DNA of 11,613 nt from CAYLZO01 sp964387775 (GTDB lineage: Bacteria > Chloroflexota > Anaerolineae > JAAYZQ01): positions 1 through 11,613 of the forward strand of contig CAYLZO010000171.1 in NCBI GenBank assembly GCA_964387775.1, written 5' to 3'. The notes under the pieces were generated by a model. That model saw nothing but the letters and a program-made list of their open reading frames with translations. It was not told where the DNA came from and did not search any database. Below, one piece after another: positions 5,211-11,613 of the stretch; position 1 is the stretch's first letter; each line of letters begins with the position of its first letter. The position numbers and the translations under genes were made by a program.

Positions 5211-5811
5211 ATGACGACATTGGAAGAAATCGTAAACCAACTGGAAACCCTGAGCCCCGGACACTTGGACGAACTGGCCCGTTTCGTCGAATACCTGCAC
5301 TGGAAGCAAGGTCCAGAGGCCGAGCGAGCCACCAGCCAGCCCTGGTCCTTCGACTTTGTTGAACACTTTCGGCGGGCCATCGTCACCGCCGACCACGACC
5401 CGGCCGGCATGGAGGTCCAGGTCGGCGAGGCCGCCTGCGACGGCGACCAGCGTATGGCCCTCTGGCAGCACCCGCCGGTCCAGGGCTCGGCCATCGTNNN
5501 NNNNNNNCGAGTACCAGGTGCCGGTGCCACCCGACGTGCGGAACGTGCGGCTCCGATTCGCCACCGGCATCCGCGACGGCTCACACCTGGCCGAGGGCAA
5601 CGTCGTCGCCTTTCGCATCTTTGTCAACGACTGGAAGATCTGGAGCGACACCCAGCACGCCCGCCGCTGGAAATCACACGAGATCGCCATGCCCGCCCTG
5701 GCCGGTGACGTGGCCCGTATCCAGTTCGTGACCGACGGCCTGGGCAACCACAAGTGGGCCTGGGCTGCCTGGGGCGAGCCACGGCTCGTCGGCGAGATCA
5801 TAGCAACGTAA
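5211..5811 (+). CDS. Hypothetical protein: short helical N-terminus plus carbohydrate-binding-like beta-sandwich, interrupted by assembly gap
   Basis: Before the gap, 95 complete residues run from ATG 5211. The first 33 (TLEEIVNQLETLSPGHLDELARFVEYLHWK) are amphipathic helices resembling the DUF2281-type leader of small antitoxin-like proteins. After the gap about 100 residues follow in a different nominal frame, ending TAA 5809-5811. The FRIFVNDWKIWSDT, ALAGDVARIQFVTDG and LGNHKWAWAAWGEPRLV segments have the look of a galactose-binding-like jelly roll as in carbohydrate-binding modules. The pre-gap and post-gap frames join if the true gap is a multiple of three bases, so I treat both sides as one gene. 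There is no signal peptide. Acyl-CoA dehydrogenase starts 18 bases downstream. Both domain calls are tentative. Confidence 0.6.
5498..5507. other. Assembly gap of 10 N inside a coding region
   Basis: Ten ambiguous bases break the gene at 5211. Codons start at positions divisible by 3 before the gap and at positions leaving remainder 1 after it. The written length of 10 therefore shifts the frame and is probably not the real length. Confidence 0.95.
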
Positions 5812-5829
5812 GCGAGGAGGCAGGAACCG

Positions 5830-6975
5830 ATGGACTTTGAACTGAACGAAGAACAACGCCTGGTCCGCGACATGGTGCGCGACTTTGCCCAGAACGAGAT
5901 CGCACCCCGCGCCGCCGAGGTGGACAAAACGGAAGAGTTCCCCGCCGAAAACATCCGCCAGATGGCCGAATTGGGCCTGATGGGCCTGCCCTATCCCGAG
6001 GAATACGGCGGCGGCGGCGGCGACTATCTCAGCTACGCCATCGCCGTCGAAGAGATCGCCCGCGCCTGTGGCTCGACGGCCCTCATCTACGCCGCCCACG
6101 TCTCGCTGGGTTGCGGCCCTATCTACTACTTTGGCACCGAGGCACAGAAGCAGACGTGGCTGCCCCGCCTGTGCAGCGGCCAGGGGCTGGGAGCCTTTGG
6201 CCTGACAGAGCCGGAGGCCGGCTCCGACGCGGGGGCCACGCGGACCACGGCGGTGCGTGACGGCGACGACTATGTCCTCAACGGCAGCAAGATGTGGATC
6301 ACGTCGGGGGCCATCGCCGACGTGGTCGTCGCCACAGCCAAGACTGCCCCCGAGGCCGGGACGCGCGGCATCTCCTGCTTCTTGGTCAAGCAGGGCACGC
6401 CGGGTTTCATCCCGGGCAAAAACGAGCCCAAGATGGGTCTCAAGGGCTCGGTGACCTCGGCGTTGTCCTTCGAGGATTGCCGCCTGCCGGCCGAGAATCT
6501 GCTCGGCGAGGAGGGTGAGGGCTTTAGGCAGATGCTGATCACCCTCGACGCCGGGCGGATCAGCATCGGAGCCATGGCCCTCGGCCTGGCCCAGGCCGCC
6601 TTCGAGGAGGCTACCCGCTACTCGAAGGAGCGGGTGCAGTTCGACCAGCCCATCGCCAAGTTCGAGGCCATCCAATGGATGATCGCCGACATGGCCACCG
6701 AGATCGACGCCGCCCGGCTCATGATCTATCGCGCCGCGGCGATGAAGGATGCCGGCAAACGCTTCACAAAAGAAGCGGCCATGGCCAAACTCTTTGCTTC
6801 GGAGGTGGCCGAGCGGGCTGCCTTCAAGGCCATCCAGATCCACGGCGGCTATGGCTACAGCCGTGAATATCCGGTAGAGCGCATCTACCGCGACCAGCGG
6901 CTGTGCACCATCGGCGAGGGGACGAGCGAGATCCAACGCCTGGTCATCGCCCGGCAGGTGTTGGGCAAGCTATAG
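5830..6975 (+). CDS. Acyl-CoA dehydrogenase, short-chain/general type
   Basis: The product is 381 residues, the normal length of the soluble acyl-CoA dehydrogenase family. It uses FAD to form the trans-2-enoyl-CoA, with electrons passed to electron-transfer flavoprotein. The domain order is complete: N-terminal helices (6-115), the FAD-contacting beta domain with GLTEPEAGSD (124-133) and KMWITSG (154-160), and the C-terminal helical domain with RVQFDQPIAKFEAIQ (268-282). IHGGYGYSREYPVERIYRD lies at 337-355 and IGEGTSEIQ at 361-369. The catalytic base is E363 at the usual SCAD/MCAD position, not the isovaleryl-CoA dehydrogenase position. GAGGAGG at 5814-5820 precedes ATG 5830. Short- or branched-chain substrates are likely but not decidable here. 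The terminator starts 5 bases after the stop. It may feed the thiolase chemistry at the left end, though the operons are separate. Confidence 0.95.
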   Translation: MDFELNEEQRLVRDMVRDFAQNEIAPRAAEVDKTEEFPAENIRQMAELGLMGLPYPEEYGGGGGDYLSYAIAVEEIARACGSTALIYAAHVSLGCGPIYYFGTEAQKQTWLPRLCSGQGLGAFGLTEPEAGSDAGATRTTAVRDGDDYVLNGSKMWITSGAIADVVVATAKTAPEAGTRGISCFLVKQGTPGFIPGKNEPKMGLKGSVTSALSFEDCRLPAENLLGEEGEGFRQMLITLDAGRISIGAMALGLAQAAFEEATRYSKERVQFDQPIAKFEAIQWMIADMATEIDAARLMIYRAAAMKDAGKRFTKEAAMAKLFASEVAERAAFKAIQIHGGYGYSREYPVERIYRDQRLCTIGEGTSEIQRLVIARQVLGKL

Positions 6976-6979
6976 ACGC

Positions 6980-7015
6980 AAAAAGGGCACCAGGCGGTGG
7001 CCGGGCGCCCTTTTT
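6980..7015 (+). terminator. Rho-independent terminator after acyl-CoA dehydrogenase
   Basis: AAAAAGGGC (6980-6988) pairs perfectly with GCCCTTTTT (7007-7015), and the 18 bases between can form an inner CACC/GGTG hairpin. A tract on one side and T tract on the other make it plausible in both directions. That suits its place between the + strand dehydrogenase and the - strand gene ending at 7101. The interval 7016-7100 holds only a perfect palindrome GACGGCCGTC at 7041-7050. Confidence 0.9.
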
Positions 7016-7100
7016 GGCAAATGAACCGCAGGGTCGGCGAGACGGCCGTCCCCGGCAGACAAGAGACGGCTGGCAGAAACGCGTTGGGGTAACGGTCGAG

Positions 7101-7328
7101 CTATTCTTTCAGAATCACTCGCGTGTAGACGAACCAGACGATGACGCTGGCCACGATGCCAATGACCGTGACGATCAACGCCGTCTGGAGCGCCATCCCA
7201 AAGCCGCCGGGGACGGCCCTGGCGAAAAGCCACACCGTCAGGAGGACTGCGACAAAGGTGACGATGACCAGGGAAAACATCCCATACAGGAGGAGCCTTT
7301 TTCCGCGCTCGGCATTATCGTTTGACAT
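7101..7328 (-). CDS. Small two-helix membrane protein, hypothetical
   Basis: The product is 75 residues when started at the ATG at 7328-7326, which has AGGAGA just upstream on the - strand. An in-frame upstream start would add 14 residues without a ribosome binding site. The N-terminus is charged (MSNDNAERGKR). A hydrophobic helix at about residues 12-36 and a second at about 47-70 flank a short RAVPGGFG loop, and the end is RVILKE. With two helices and short tails it should be an integral cytoplasmic-membrane protein with both ends on the same side. I do not recognise a family. It is a single gene, divergent from AMMECR1 and convergent with the terminator at 6980-7015. Confidence 0.75.
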   Translation of the reverse strand: MSNDNAERGKRLLLYGMFSLVIVTFVAVLLTVWLFARAVPGGFGMALQTALIVTVIGIVASVIVWFVYTRVILKE

Positions 7329-7381
7329 GGGGTTTCTCCTTTCTCCGCATTGTAATATGGACTTGAGCAAACGACGCTAGC

Positions 7382-7410
7382 ATTCTATCACAAATAGAGC
7401 CAAACCGCAA
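7382..7410 (-). promoter_or_regulatory. Candidate promoter of the small membrane protein gene
   Basis: On the - strand TTGCGG (7410-7405) and TAGAAT (7387-7382) are separated by exactly 17 bases. The -10 box matches the consensus at five of six positions and the -35 at only three. Transcription would start near 7375, leaving a leader of about 47 bases with the AGGAGA site. No equally good box is seen on the + strand for AMMECR1, although TTGGTACTAT at 7419-7428 could serve as an extended -10. Confidence 0.4.
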
Positions 7411-7472
7411 GTGGCCCCTTGGTACTATTGTCAACCGGCAGAAAGCTCGCTGACAAAGTGAGGAACGAACCG

Positions 7473-8003
7473 ATGAGCGACTCCCATCCCTTGGTCGAGC
7501 TGGCCCGGCAGGCCATCGAGCTGTACGTACGAAAGCAAGAGGAAAAAGAGCTCCCCATCCCCCTCCCGCCAGAGATGGAGCGGCAGGCCGGGGCCTTTGT
7601 CACCATCCACCGCCGGGGCAAGCTGCGGGGCTGCATCGGCACCATCGAACCCATCTGCGAGAACCTAGCCCGGGAAGTGATCCACAACGCCATCTCGGCC
7701 GCCAGCCGCGATCCCCGTTTCTCCCCGATCCGCCCCGACGAACTCGATGATCTCCAGGTCAAAGTAGACGTTTTGGGCAAAGCCGAACCTGTCAGCAGCC
7801 TCGACGACCTCGACCCCAAGCGCTACGGCCTCATCGTCCAGTCACAGACCCATCCCTGGAAGCGGGGGCTGCTTCTGCCCGACCTGGACGGGATCGACAG
7901 CGTCGAAAAACAGGTCCACTGGACACGCCACCACAAGGCCCGCATCACCGATCCCGAGGAGCCGGTCCAAATGTACCGCTTCGAGGTCAAGCGCTACACC
8001 TGA
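7473..8003 (+). CDS. AMMECR1 domain protein
   Basis: The product is 176 residues and consists of one AMMECR1 domain over its full length. The family signature LRGCIGTIEP is at residues 51-60, after the typical GAFVTIHRRGK strand. It is followed by NAISAASRDPRFSPI (72-86) and the IDSVEKQVHWTRHHKARI segment (141-158). The domain is universally conserved. Its biochemical activity is not settled; many bacteria and archaea carry it with Memo-like and radical-SAM partners (the AmmeMemoRadiSam set). Neither partner is in this window, so it is stand-alone here as far as visible. I chose ATG 7473, with GTGAGGA at 7457-7463 as a modest ribosome binding site. Its stop lies 4 bases from the stop of the convergent GH13 gene. 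Confidence 0.9.
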   Translation: MSDSHPLVELARQAIELYVRKQEEKELPIPLPPEMERQAGAFVTIHRRGKLRGCIGTIEPICENLAREVIHNAISAASRDPRFSPIRPDELDDLQVKVDVLGKAEPVSSLDDLDPKRYGLIVQSQTHPWKRGLLLPDLDGIDSVEKQVHWTRHHKARITDPEEPVQMYRFEVKRYT

Positions 8004-8007
8004 GTGC

Positions 8008-9480
8008 TCAACGCCCCTCACACGCCATCGCGCTGAGCACCACACCCGACCGGGCCGGAACCCGCACACCCTCAATCTGTTCCTGCTCCACCTGCCAGGT
8101 CTCGTCGCTCCAAGCGTCACAGAACGTGACCCCATCCTCGACATAGTCCGCCAGAGGCACGCTGAGGGTCACCGGCCGCCGCGTATTGTTCAACGCGACC
8201 AGCAGCGTCTCGCCATCCAACTGCCGCCCGTAGGCCACTACCCCCTGGCCGACAAAGAGCCACTTGAACGAACCCCGCCGCAACGCCGGATGGGCCTTGC
8301 GCAGGGCAATACAACGCTTGACGTGATCGCGCAACTCCCGGTCCCACGCTGCCTCGTCCCAGGGAAACGCGCCCCGGCAGCCTGGATCGTGCTTGCCCTC
8401 CATGCCGATCTCGTCGCCGTAGTAGATGCAGGGCGCACCGGGATAGGTCATCTGGAAGAGGGTCGCCAGGTGATAGGCCGAGGTGTCGCCCCGGGCCAAC
8501 GTCTTGAAGCGAGGCGTGTCGTGGCTGCCCAACAGGTTGAACTGCACCTCGTTGACCTCGGGGGGATAGAGGTCCAGCACACGTTCGATCTCGTCGGCGA
8601 ATTCCTCAGCATCCAAGGTTTTGATGCCATCGTAGCCCGTCCTGGCTACCTCCGAGCGCAATAGGTTCTCTCCCACAAAGAACCCCAGACTGGCCTGGGC
8701 AAAGAGGTAATTCATCACGGCATCGAATTGATCGCCCTGGAGCCAGCGCCCGGCCTCCCGCCAGATCTCGCCGACGATGTACGCCTCGGGGTTGACGGCC
8801 CGGACCCGCCGGCGAAACTCCCGCCAGAATTCGTCGTCGTCGATCTCGCCCGGCACGTCGAGCCGCCAGCCGTCGATGCCAAACTCGACCCAGTACGAGG
8901 CCACGTCCCACAGAAATTCGCGGACGGCCTGCGTGTCGGTGTTCAACTTGGGCAGGGCCGGCATCCCCCACCACGCCTCGTAACCATGCTGGCCTCGAGG
9001 CGCGTGGTAGGGCCGCAGCGGATACTCCTTGACGTCGAACCAGTCCACGTAGGGAGAGGCCGGCCCGTTCTCCAGAAGGTGATGGAACTGAAAAAAGCCC
9101 CGGCTGGCGTGATTGAACACGCCGTCCAGGACAATGCGGATACCCCGCCGGTGCGCCTCGTCGAGCAGGGTGCGCAGCGCCTCGTTCCCGCCCAGGATGG
9201 GGTCCACCTGGTAATAATCGTGGGTGTGATAACGGTGGTTGGCCGCCGATTGAAAGATGGGGTTGAAATAGAGGGCGTTAATGCCCAGATCCTGCAAATA
9301 GTCCAGGTGTTCGACCACCCCCAGCAGGTCGCCCCCCTTGAAGCCATAGACCGTCGGCGGGCCATCCCAGGCCTCCAGGTTCGACGGCTCGGGAACCCGG
9401 TCGCTGCGGGCAAAGCGGTCGGGGAAAATCTGGTAAAACACTGCATCCCGTACCCAGTCGGGCGTCTCGATGGACGTCAT
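8008..9480 (-). CDS. GH13 alpha-glucan hydrolase (neopullulanase/cyclomaltodextrinase-like)
   Basis: The product is 490 residues from ATG 9480 (numbering below includes two more residues from the GTG at 9486). The (beta/alpha)8 barrel carries all conserved GH13 regions: DGVFNH (121-126), GWRLDV with nucleophile D210, EIW with acid/base E240, and LLGSHDT with D323. GMPALPKL (174-181) in the fifth conserved region points to the GH13_20 neopullulanase/maltogenic amylase/cyclomaltodextrinase group. The N-terminal starch-binding domain typical of that group is absent; the barrel starts within the first 15 residues (VFYQIFPDRF). The C-terminal beta domain runs from about 410. With no signal peptide it should hydrolyse maltodextrins or cyclodextrins in the cytoplasm. 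GGTGGAG lies 8 bases before ATG 9480. A good promoter lies upstream (9538-9566). No sugar transporter or regulator is adjacent. Confidence 0.93.
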   Translation of the reverse strand: MTSIETPDWVRDAVFYQIFPDRFARSDRVPEPSNLEAWDGPPTVYGFKGGDLLGVVEHLDYLQDLGINALYFNPIFQSAANHRYHTHDYYQVDPILGGNEALRTLLDEAHRRGIRIVLDGVFNHASRGFFQFHHLLENGPASPYVDWFDVKEYPLRPYHAPRGQHGYEAWWGMPALPKLNTDTQAVREFLWDVASYWVEFGIDGWRLDVPGEIDDDEFWREFRRRVRAVNPEAYIVGEIWREAGRWLQGDQFDAVMNYLFAQASLGFFVGENLLRSEVARTGYDGIKTLDAEEFADEIERVLDLYPPEVNEVQFNLLGSHDTPRFKTLARGDTSAYHLATLFQMTYPGAPCIYYGDEIGMEGKHDPGCRGAFPWDEAAWDRELRDHVKRCIALRKAHPALRRGSFKWLFVGQGVVAYGRQLDGETLLVALNNTRRPVTLSVPLADYVEDGVTFCDAWSDETWQVEQEQIEGVRVPARSGVVLSAMACEGR

Positions 9481-9537
9481 TGTCACACTCCACCTTTCGT
9501 CAAAGTTGTGGTCTCTCGCCTGGAGTCAAGCTGACCC

Positions 9538-9566
9538 ATTGTAGCACAGCCGGGCCGGGCCGTCAA
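9538..9566 (-). promoter_or_regulatory. Promoter of the GH13 gene
   Basis: On the - strand TTGACG (9566-9561) and TACAAT (9543-9538) have a 17-base spacer. Each box matches the housekeeping sigma consensus at five of six positions. Start of transcription would be near 9531, giving a leader of about 50 bases. It is back to back with the promoter of the PmbA/TldE gene. Confidence 0.75.
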
Positions 9567-9591
9567 AGTGACAGATCTCACAAATACGGCA

Positions 9592-9620
9592 TTGACATCC
9601 CTGCCAACCTGGGGTACAAT
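9592..9620 (+). promoter_or_regulatory. Promoter of the PmbA/TldE-family gene
   Basis: TTGACA (9592-9597, six of six) and TACAAT (9615-9620, five of six) are separated by exactly 17 bases. Transcription would start near 9627, leaving a leader of about 33 bases with GAGGTGA at 9649-9655 before ATG 9660. The 25 bases between this -35 and the opposing one contain GTGA-CAGATC-TCAC (9568-9581), a possible but unproven operator. Confidence 0.8.
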
Positions 9621-9659
9621 CGAGGCCAGCCGAGCCCAAGATTCTACAGAGGTGAAACC

Positions 9660-11030
9660 ATGTACGGACGCGAACGCGCGCTGGATCTGCTGCAATCCAC
9701 CCTGAACCTCACGCCTGCCGACGGGGCAGAGGCCACCCTGCTGGTCCAAGACCAGGCCCTGACCCGCTTTGCCCGCAGCGTCATCCACCAGAACGTGGCC
9801 CAGCGCAACGCCCAACTGGCCGTGCGCGCCGTCGTGGACCGGGGCGTGGGCCTGGCCGTCACCAATCGCCTCGACGCCGAGGGCCAGCGCTGGGTCGCCG
9901 AGCAGGCAGCCGCCATCGCCCGGCTCCAGCCCCCCGATCCCGCCTTTCCGGGCCTGCCCGGCGGCGGTTCTCTCCGCCCGGCCGAGACCTACTTCGAAGC
10001 AACCGCGGCCGCCACCCCCGCCCAACGGGCCGACGCCGTCCGCGTCATCGCCGACGAGGCCGCCCGCCTGGGCTTTACGACCACCGGCGCCTTTAGCACC
10101 GAGGCCGGCGAGCTGGCCATCGCCAACACCGCCGGCGCCGAGGCCTACGCCCCGCTGACCCTGGCCTCCCTGCGCGCCGTCGTGGACGCCGAGCCGCCCC
10201 AGGGCATCGGCTTTCTCACCGGCTACGCCGACGCCATCAGCCGCGACGTGCGCGAGATCGATCCCCACCTCGTCGCCGAGCGGGCGGTGGGCAAATGCGC
10301 CCTCAATCGCGACCCCCAGCCGCTGCCCGCGGGCCGCTACGTCACCGTGCTGGAAGAAATCGCCGTGGCCGACCTGCTCCGCTTCCTGCTGCTGTGGGGC
10401 CTCAGCGCCCAGACCGTGCAGGAGGGACGCAGCTTTGCGGTGGGCAAGATGGGCCAGCAGGTCTGTGGCGAGAATTTCACGCTCTGGGACGACGCCGCCG
10501 ATCCCCGGAACCTGGCCCTGCCCTTCGACTGGGAGGGGGTTCCCGCCCAGCGACTGTCCCTCGTCCAAAATGGCGTGCTGGAGGGCCTGGCCTACGACAC
10601 CAAGACGGCGGCCAAGGACGAGCGGCAATCGACCGGCCACGCGCCGCCCCAGATCTTTCGCTTCGGCAGCCCCTGGCCCATGCCGACCCATCCCTTCGTC
10701 GCCCCCGGCCAGACCCCGCGCCAGCAGCTCGTCGCCGGCGTGGAGCGGGGCGTGCTCGTCACCCGCTTCCACTACACCCACTGCCCCGACCCCCAGCGCG
10801 TCGTCGCCACCGGCACAACCCGCGACGGCACTTTCCTCATCGAGGAGGGCCGCGTCGTCGGGGCGCTACGCAATCTGCGCTTCACCCAGAGCGTGCTCGA
10901 CGCCTTTTCCAACGTCGAGGCCCTGAGCGATAGCCCCGAGCTGCACCGCGACTGGTGGAGCAGCGCCGCCCACCACGTGCCCGCCATGCGCGTCCGCGAT
11001 TTCCACTTTACGGCCGGCACCGCCTTCTGA
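9660..11030 (+). CDS. TldD/PmbA family protein, PmbA (TldE)-like, without metal motif
   Basis: The product is 456 residues, full length for the family. The N-terminal domain (1-210) has the usual strand pattern LAVRAVVDRGVGLAVTN. The C-terminal domain shows RYVTVLEEIAVADLL (227-240), the VGKMGQQV segment (261-268), DWEGVPAQ (290-297), LVQNGVLEGLAYD (301-313) and GTTRDGTFLIEEGRVVGALRNLRF (385-408). TldD-TldE heterodimers are proteases that act on small peptides such as microcin B17 precursor and CcdA. In that pair TldD holds the zinc through HExxxH. No HExxxH occurs here, and the helix that would carry it reads LEEIAVADLL, so this is the TldE type. No TldD gene is in the window. HYTHC (371-375) is a curious His/Cys group. 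ATG 9660 follows GAGGTGA and a near-perfect promoter. Confidence 0.9.
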   Translation: MYGRERALDLLQSTLNLTPADGAEATLLVQDQALTRFARSVIHQNVAQRNAQLAVRAVVDRGVGLAVTNRLDAEGQRWVAEQAAAIARLQPPDPAFPGLPGGGSLRPAETYFEATAAATPAQRADAVRVIADEAARLGFTTTGAFSTEAGELAIANTAGAEAYAPLTLASLRAVVDAEPPQGIGFLTGYADAISRDVREIDPHLVAERAVGKCALNRDPQPLPAGRYVTVLEEIAVADLLRFLLLWGLSAQTVQEGRSFAVGKMGQQVCGENFTLWDDAADPRNLALPFDWEGVPAQRLSLVQNGVLEGLAYDTKTAAKDERQSTGHAPPQIFRFGSPWPMPTHPFVAPGQTPRQQLVAGVERGVLVTRFHYTHCPDPQRVVATGTTRDGTFLIEEGRVVGALRNLRFTQSVLDAFSNVEALSDSPELHRDWWSSAAHHVPAMRVRDFHFTAGTAF

Positions 11031-11059
11031 ACGACTGCCTCTCTCTGGACGCCGATCTC

Positions 11060-11117
11060 GCAGATAAACGCAGATGGAAAAACACAAAGAATCTGTGGAA
11101 ATCTGCGTTAATCCGCG
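11060..11117. repeat. Inverted repeat of CGCAGAT/ATCTGCG type
   Basis: CGCAGATAAACGCAGAT (11060-11076) matches the reverse complement of 11101-11117 at 15 of 17 positions, with a 24-base spacer. Each arm is itself two copies of a CGCAGAT-like unit, so direct and inverted repeats are nested. It begins 30 bases after the PmbA/TldE stop, within the 196-base gap between the two convergent genes. It is not followed by a T-run. The rest of the gap (11118-11226) shows nothing I can name. Confidence 0.6.
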
Positions 11118-11226
11118 TCCTGTCCCTGGCGCCAAGAAGCCAAATGGAGTTTTGTCGGTAAACCAGCTCCGCGACCTCTGCGCACTCTGGTGGAATCGGG
11201 CTCGCTCTTCCGCAGAATCGGTCCTA

Positions 11227-11613
11227 CTACTCGGAGAACAAGCCCAGGATCAGAAAAGCGCTCTCTCCAAAGGGGTCGGCCACGTAACCGACGACGAGGG
11301 CCTGCTCGTTGGCGCCCCCGCCCCGGCTCCAGCCCACGCTATTAAAGACCTCGGACTCTTGGGCTAATTCCGGCGCCGGTTCCCAATCCGTCCCCTCCAA
11401 CTCACCCTCGTAAAAGCCCCGGACGTCGTCCCAACTGGCCTCGGCCGGCAGGGTGTAAAGGTTGACGTCCGTGACCAACCCCTCCCCTCCGGCCGACTCC
11501 CGGATGAGATTAGCCATCTGGTCGGCCATGTCGTTCTCTCCCGGAGGCAAGGCCTCCGTCCCGGGATAGACGGGCACGTCGCCCATGACAACCGGTTCCG
11601 CTCCACAGGCCGC
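11227..11613 (-). CDS. Lipoprotein of unknown function, 5' end beyond the window
   Basis: The visible 128 residues begin AACGAEPVV at the window edge. The Ala-Ala-Cys is the end of a lipobox, so the signal peptide lies just outside and the Met at 11586 is internal instead of a start. The mature protein is short and acidic: PVYPGTEALPPGEN, then a segment with SWDDVRGFYEGEL and TDWEPAPELA, and a final hydrophobic strand AFLILGLFSE. The order strand, helix with DDVRGFY, then beta hairpin resembles small secreted domains that I cannot name with certainty. It should be anchored outside the cytoplasmic membrane. The stop TAG is at 11229-11227, convergent with the PmbA/TldE gene. Confidence 0.75.
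   Translation of the reverse strand, partial: AACGAEPVVMGDVPVYPGTEALPPGENDMADQMANLIRESAGGEGLVTDVNLYTLPAEASWDDVRGFYEGELEGTDWEPAPELAQESEVFNSVGWSRGGGANEQALVVGYVADPFGESAFLILGLFSE

Noticed and set aside
5674..6936. 420-codon open frame on the - strand opposite acyl-CoA dehydrogenase
   Set aside because: The + strand carries every conserved motif of the dehydrogenase; the opposite frame is a GC-driven shadow.
7041..7050. Perfect palindrome GACGGCCGTC near the end of the small membrane protein gene
   Set aside because: Ten-base GC palindromes are frequent in a sequence this GC-rich, and no T-run follows for a terminator.
9484..9486. GTG two codons before ATG 9480 as start of the GH13 gene
   Set aside because: GTG would leave only about 2 bases after the GGTGGAG site; ATG 9480 gives a normal spacing.
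9483..10781. 432-codon Gly-rich open frame on the - strand opposite the TldE-like gene
   Set aside because: Low-complexity Gly/Ala/Val/Leu composition typical of antisense frames of GC-rich genes; the + strand product is a clear family member.

Overview
The window looks like a GC-rich draft or metagenome-assembled bacterial genome, most likely a Chloroflexota member of the Anaerolineae type. That assignment is inference. It rests on the gene mix (SCP2-type thiolase with DUF35 partners, DUF4258/DUF2283 pair, YbhB-type PEBP lipoprotein with a Pro/Thr linker, stand-alone AMMECR1, orphan PmbA/TldE-like protein), the strong C/G preference at third codon positions, and the intergenic palindromes. 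A run of 10 N at 5498-5507 shows that this is a scaffold.

Left part (1-1742, + strand): the last 43 residues of a thiolase, a small overlapping DUF4258/DUF2283 gene pair, then two tandem DUF35 (zinc ribbon plus OB-fold) proteins. Thiolase and DUF35 proteins work as a complex in acyl-CoA carbon-carbon bond chemistry. The small pair sits inside what would otherwise be a contiguous thiolase-DUF35 operon.

Middle-left (1743-3605): a 334-base intergenic stretch holds three different palindromic elements. It is followed by a secreted PEBP lipoprotein and then about 700 bases of decayed genes: a possible nucleotidyltransferase start, an unrecognised N-terminal fragment and an internally deleted GNAT acetyltransferase. 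This stretch ends in a large inverted repeat sharing its core with the one at 1750.

Middle (3606-6975, + strand): a 208-residue protein built from two copies of an unrecognised 73-residue domain, an arginase/agmatinase-family ureohydrolase, a probable beta-sandwich protein interrupted by the N gap, and a complete short-chain-type acyl-CoA dehydrogenase closed by a clear terminator.

Right part (7016-11613): a two-helix membrane protein (-), an AMMECR1 protein (+) converging with 4 bases to spare on a GH13 alpha-glucan hydrolase (-), and a divergent intergenic region carrying two near-consensus promoters (TTGACG-17-TACAAT leftward for GH13, TTGACA-17-TACAAT rightward for a PmbA/TldE-family protein). 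Last comes the 5'-truncated gene of a lipoprotein on the - strand.

I see no CRISPR array, rRNA, tRNA, recognisable riboswitch or intact transposase. The parts least explained by known families are the duplicated-domain protein at 3606, the DUF4258/DUF2283 insertion, the gap-interrupted protein at 5211 and the palindromic repeats.
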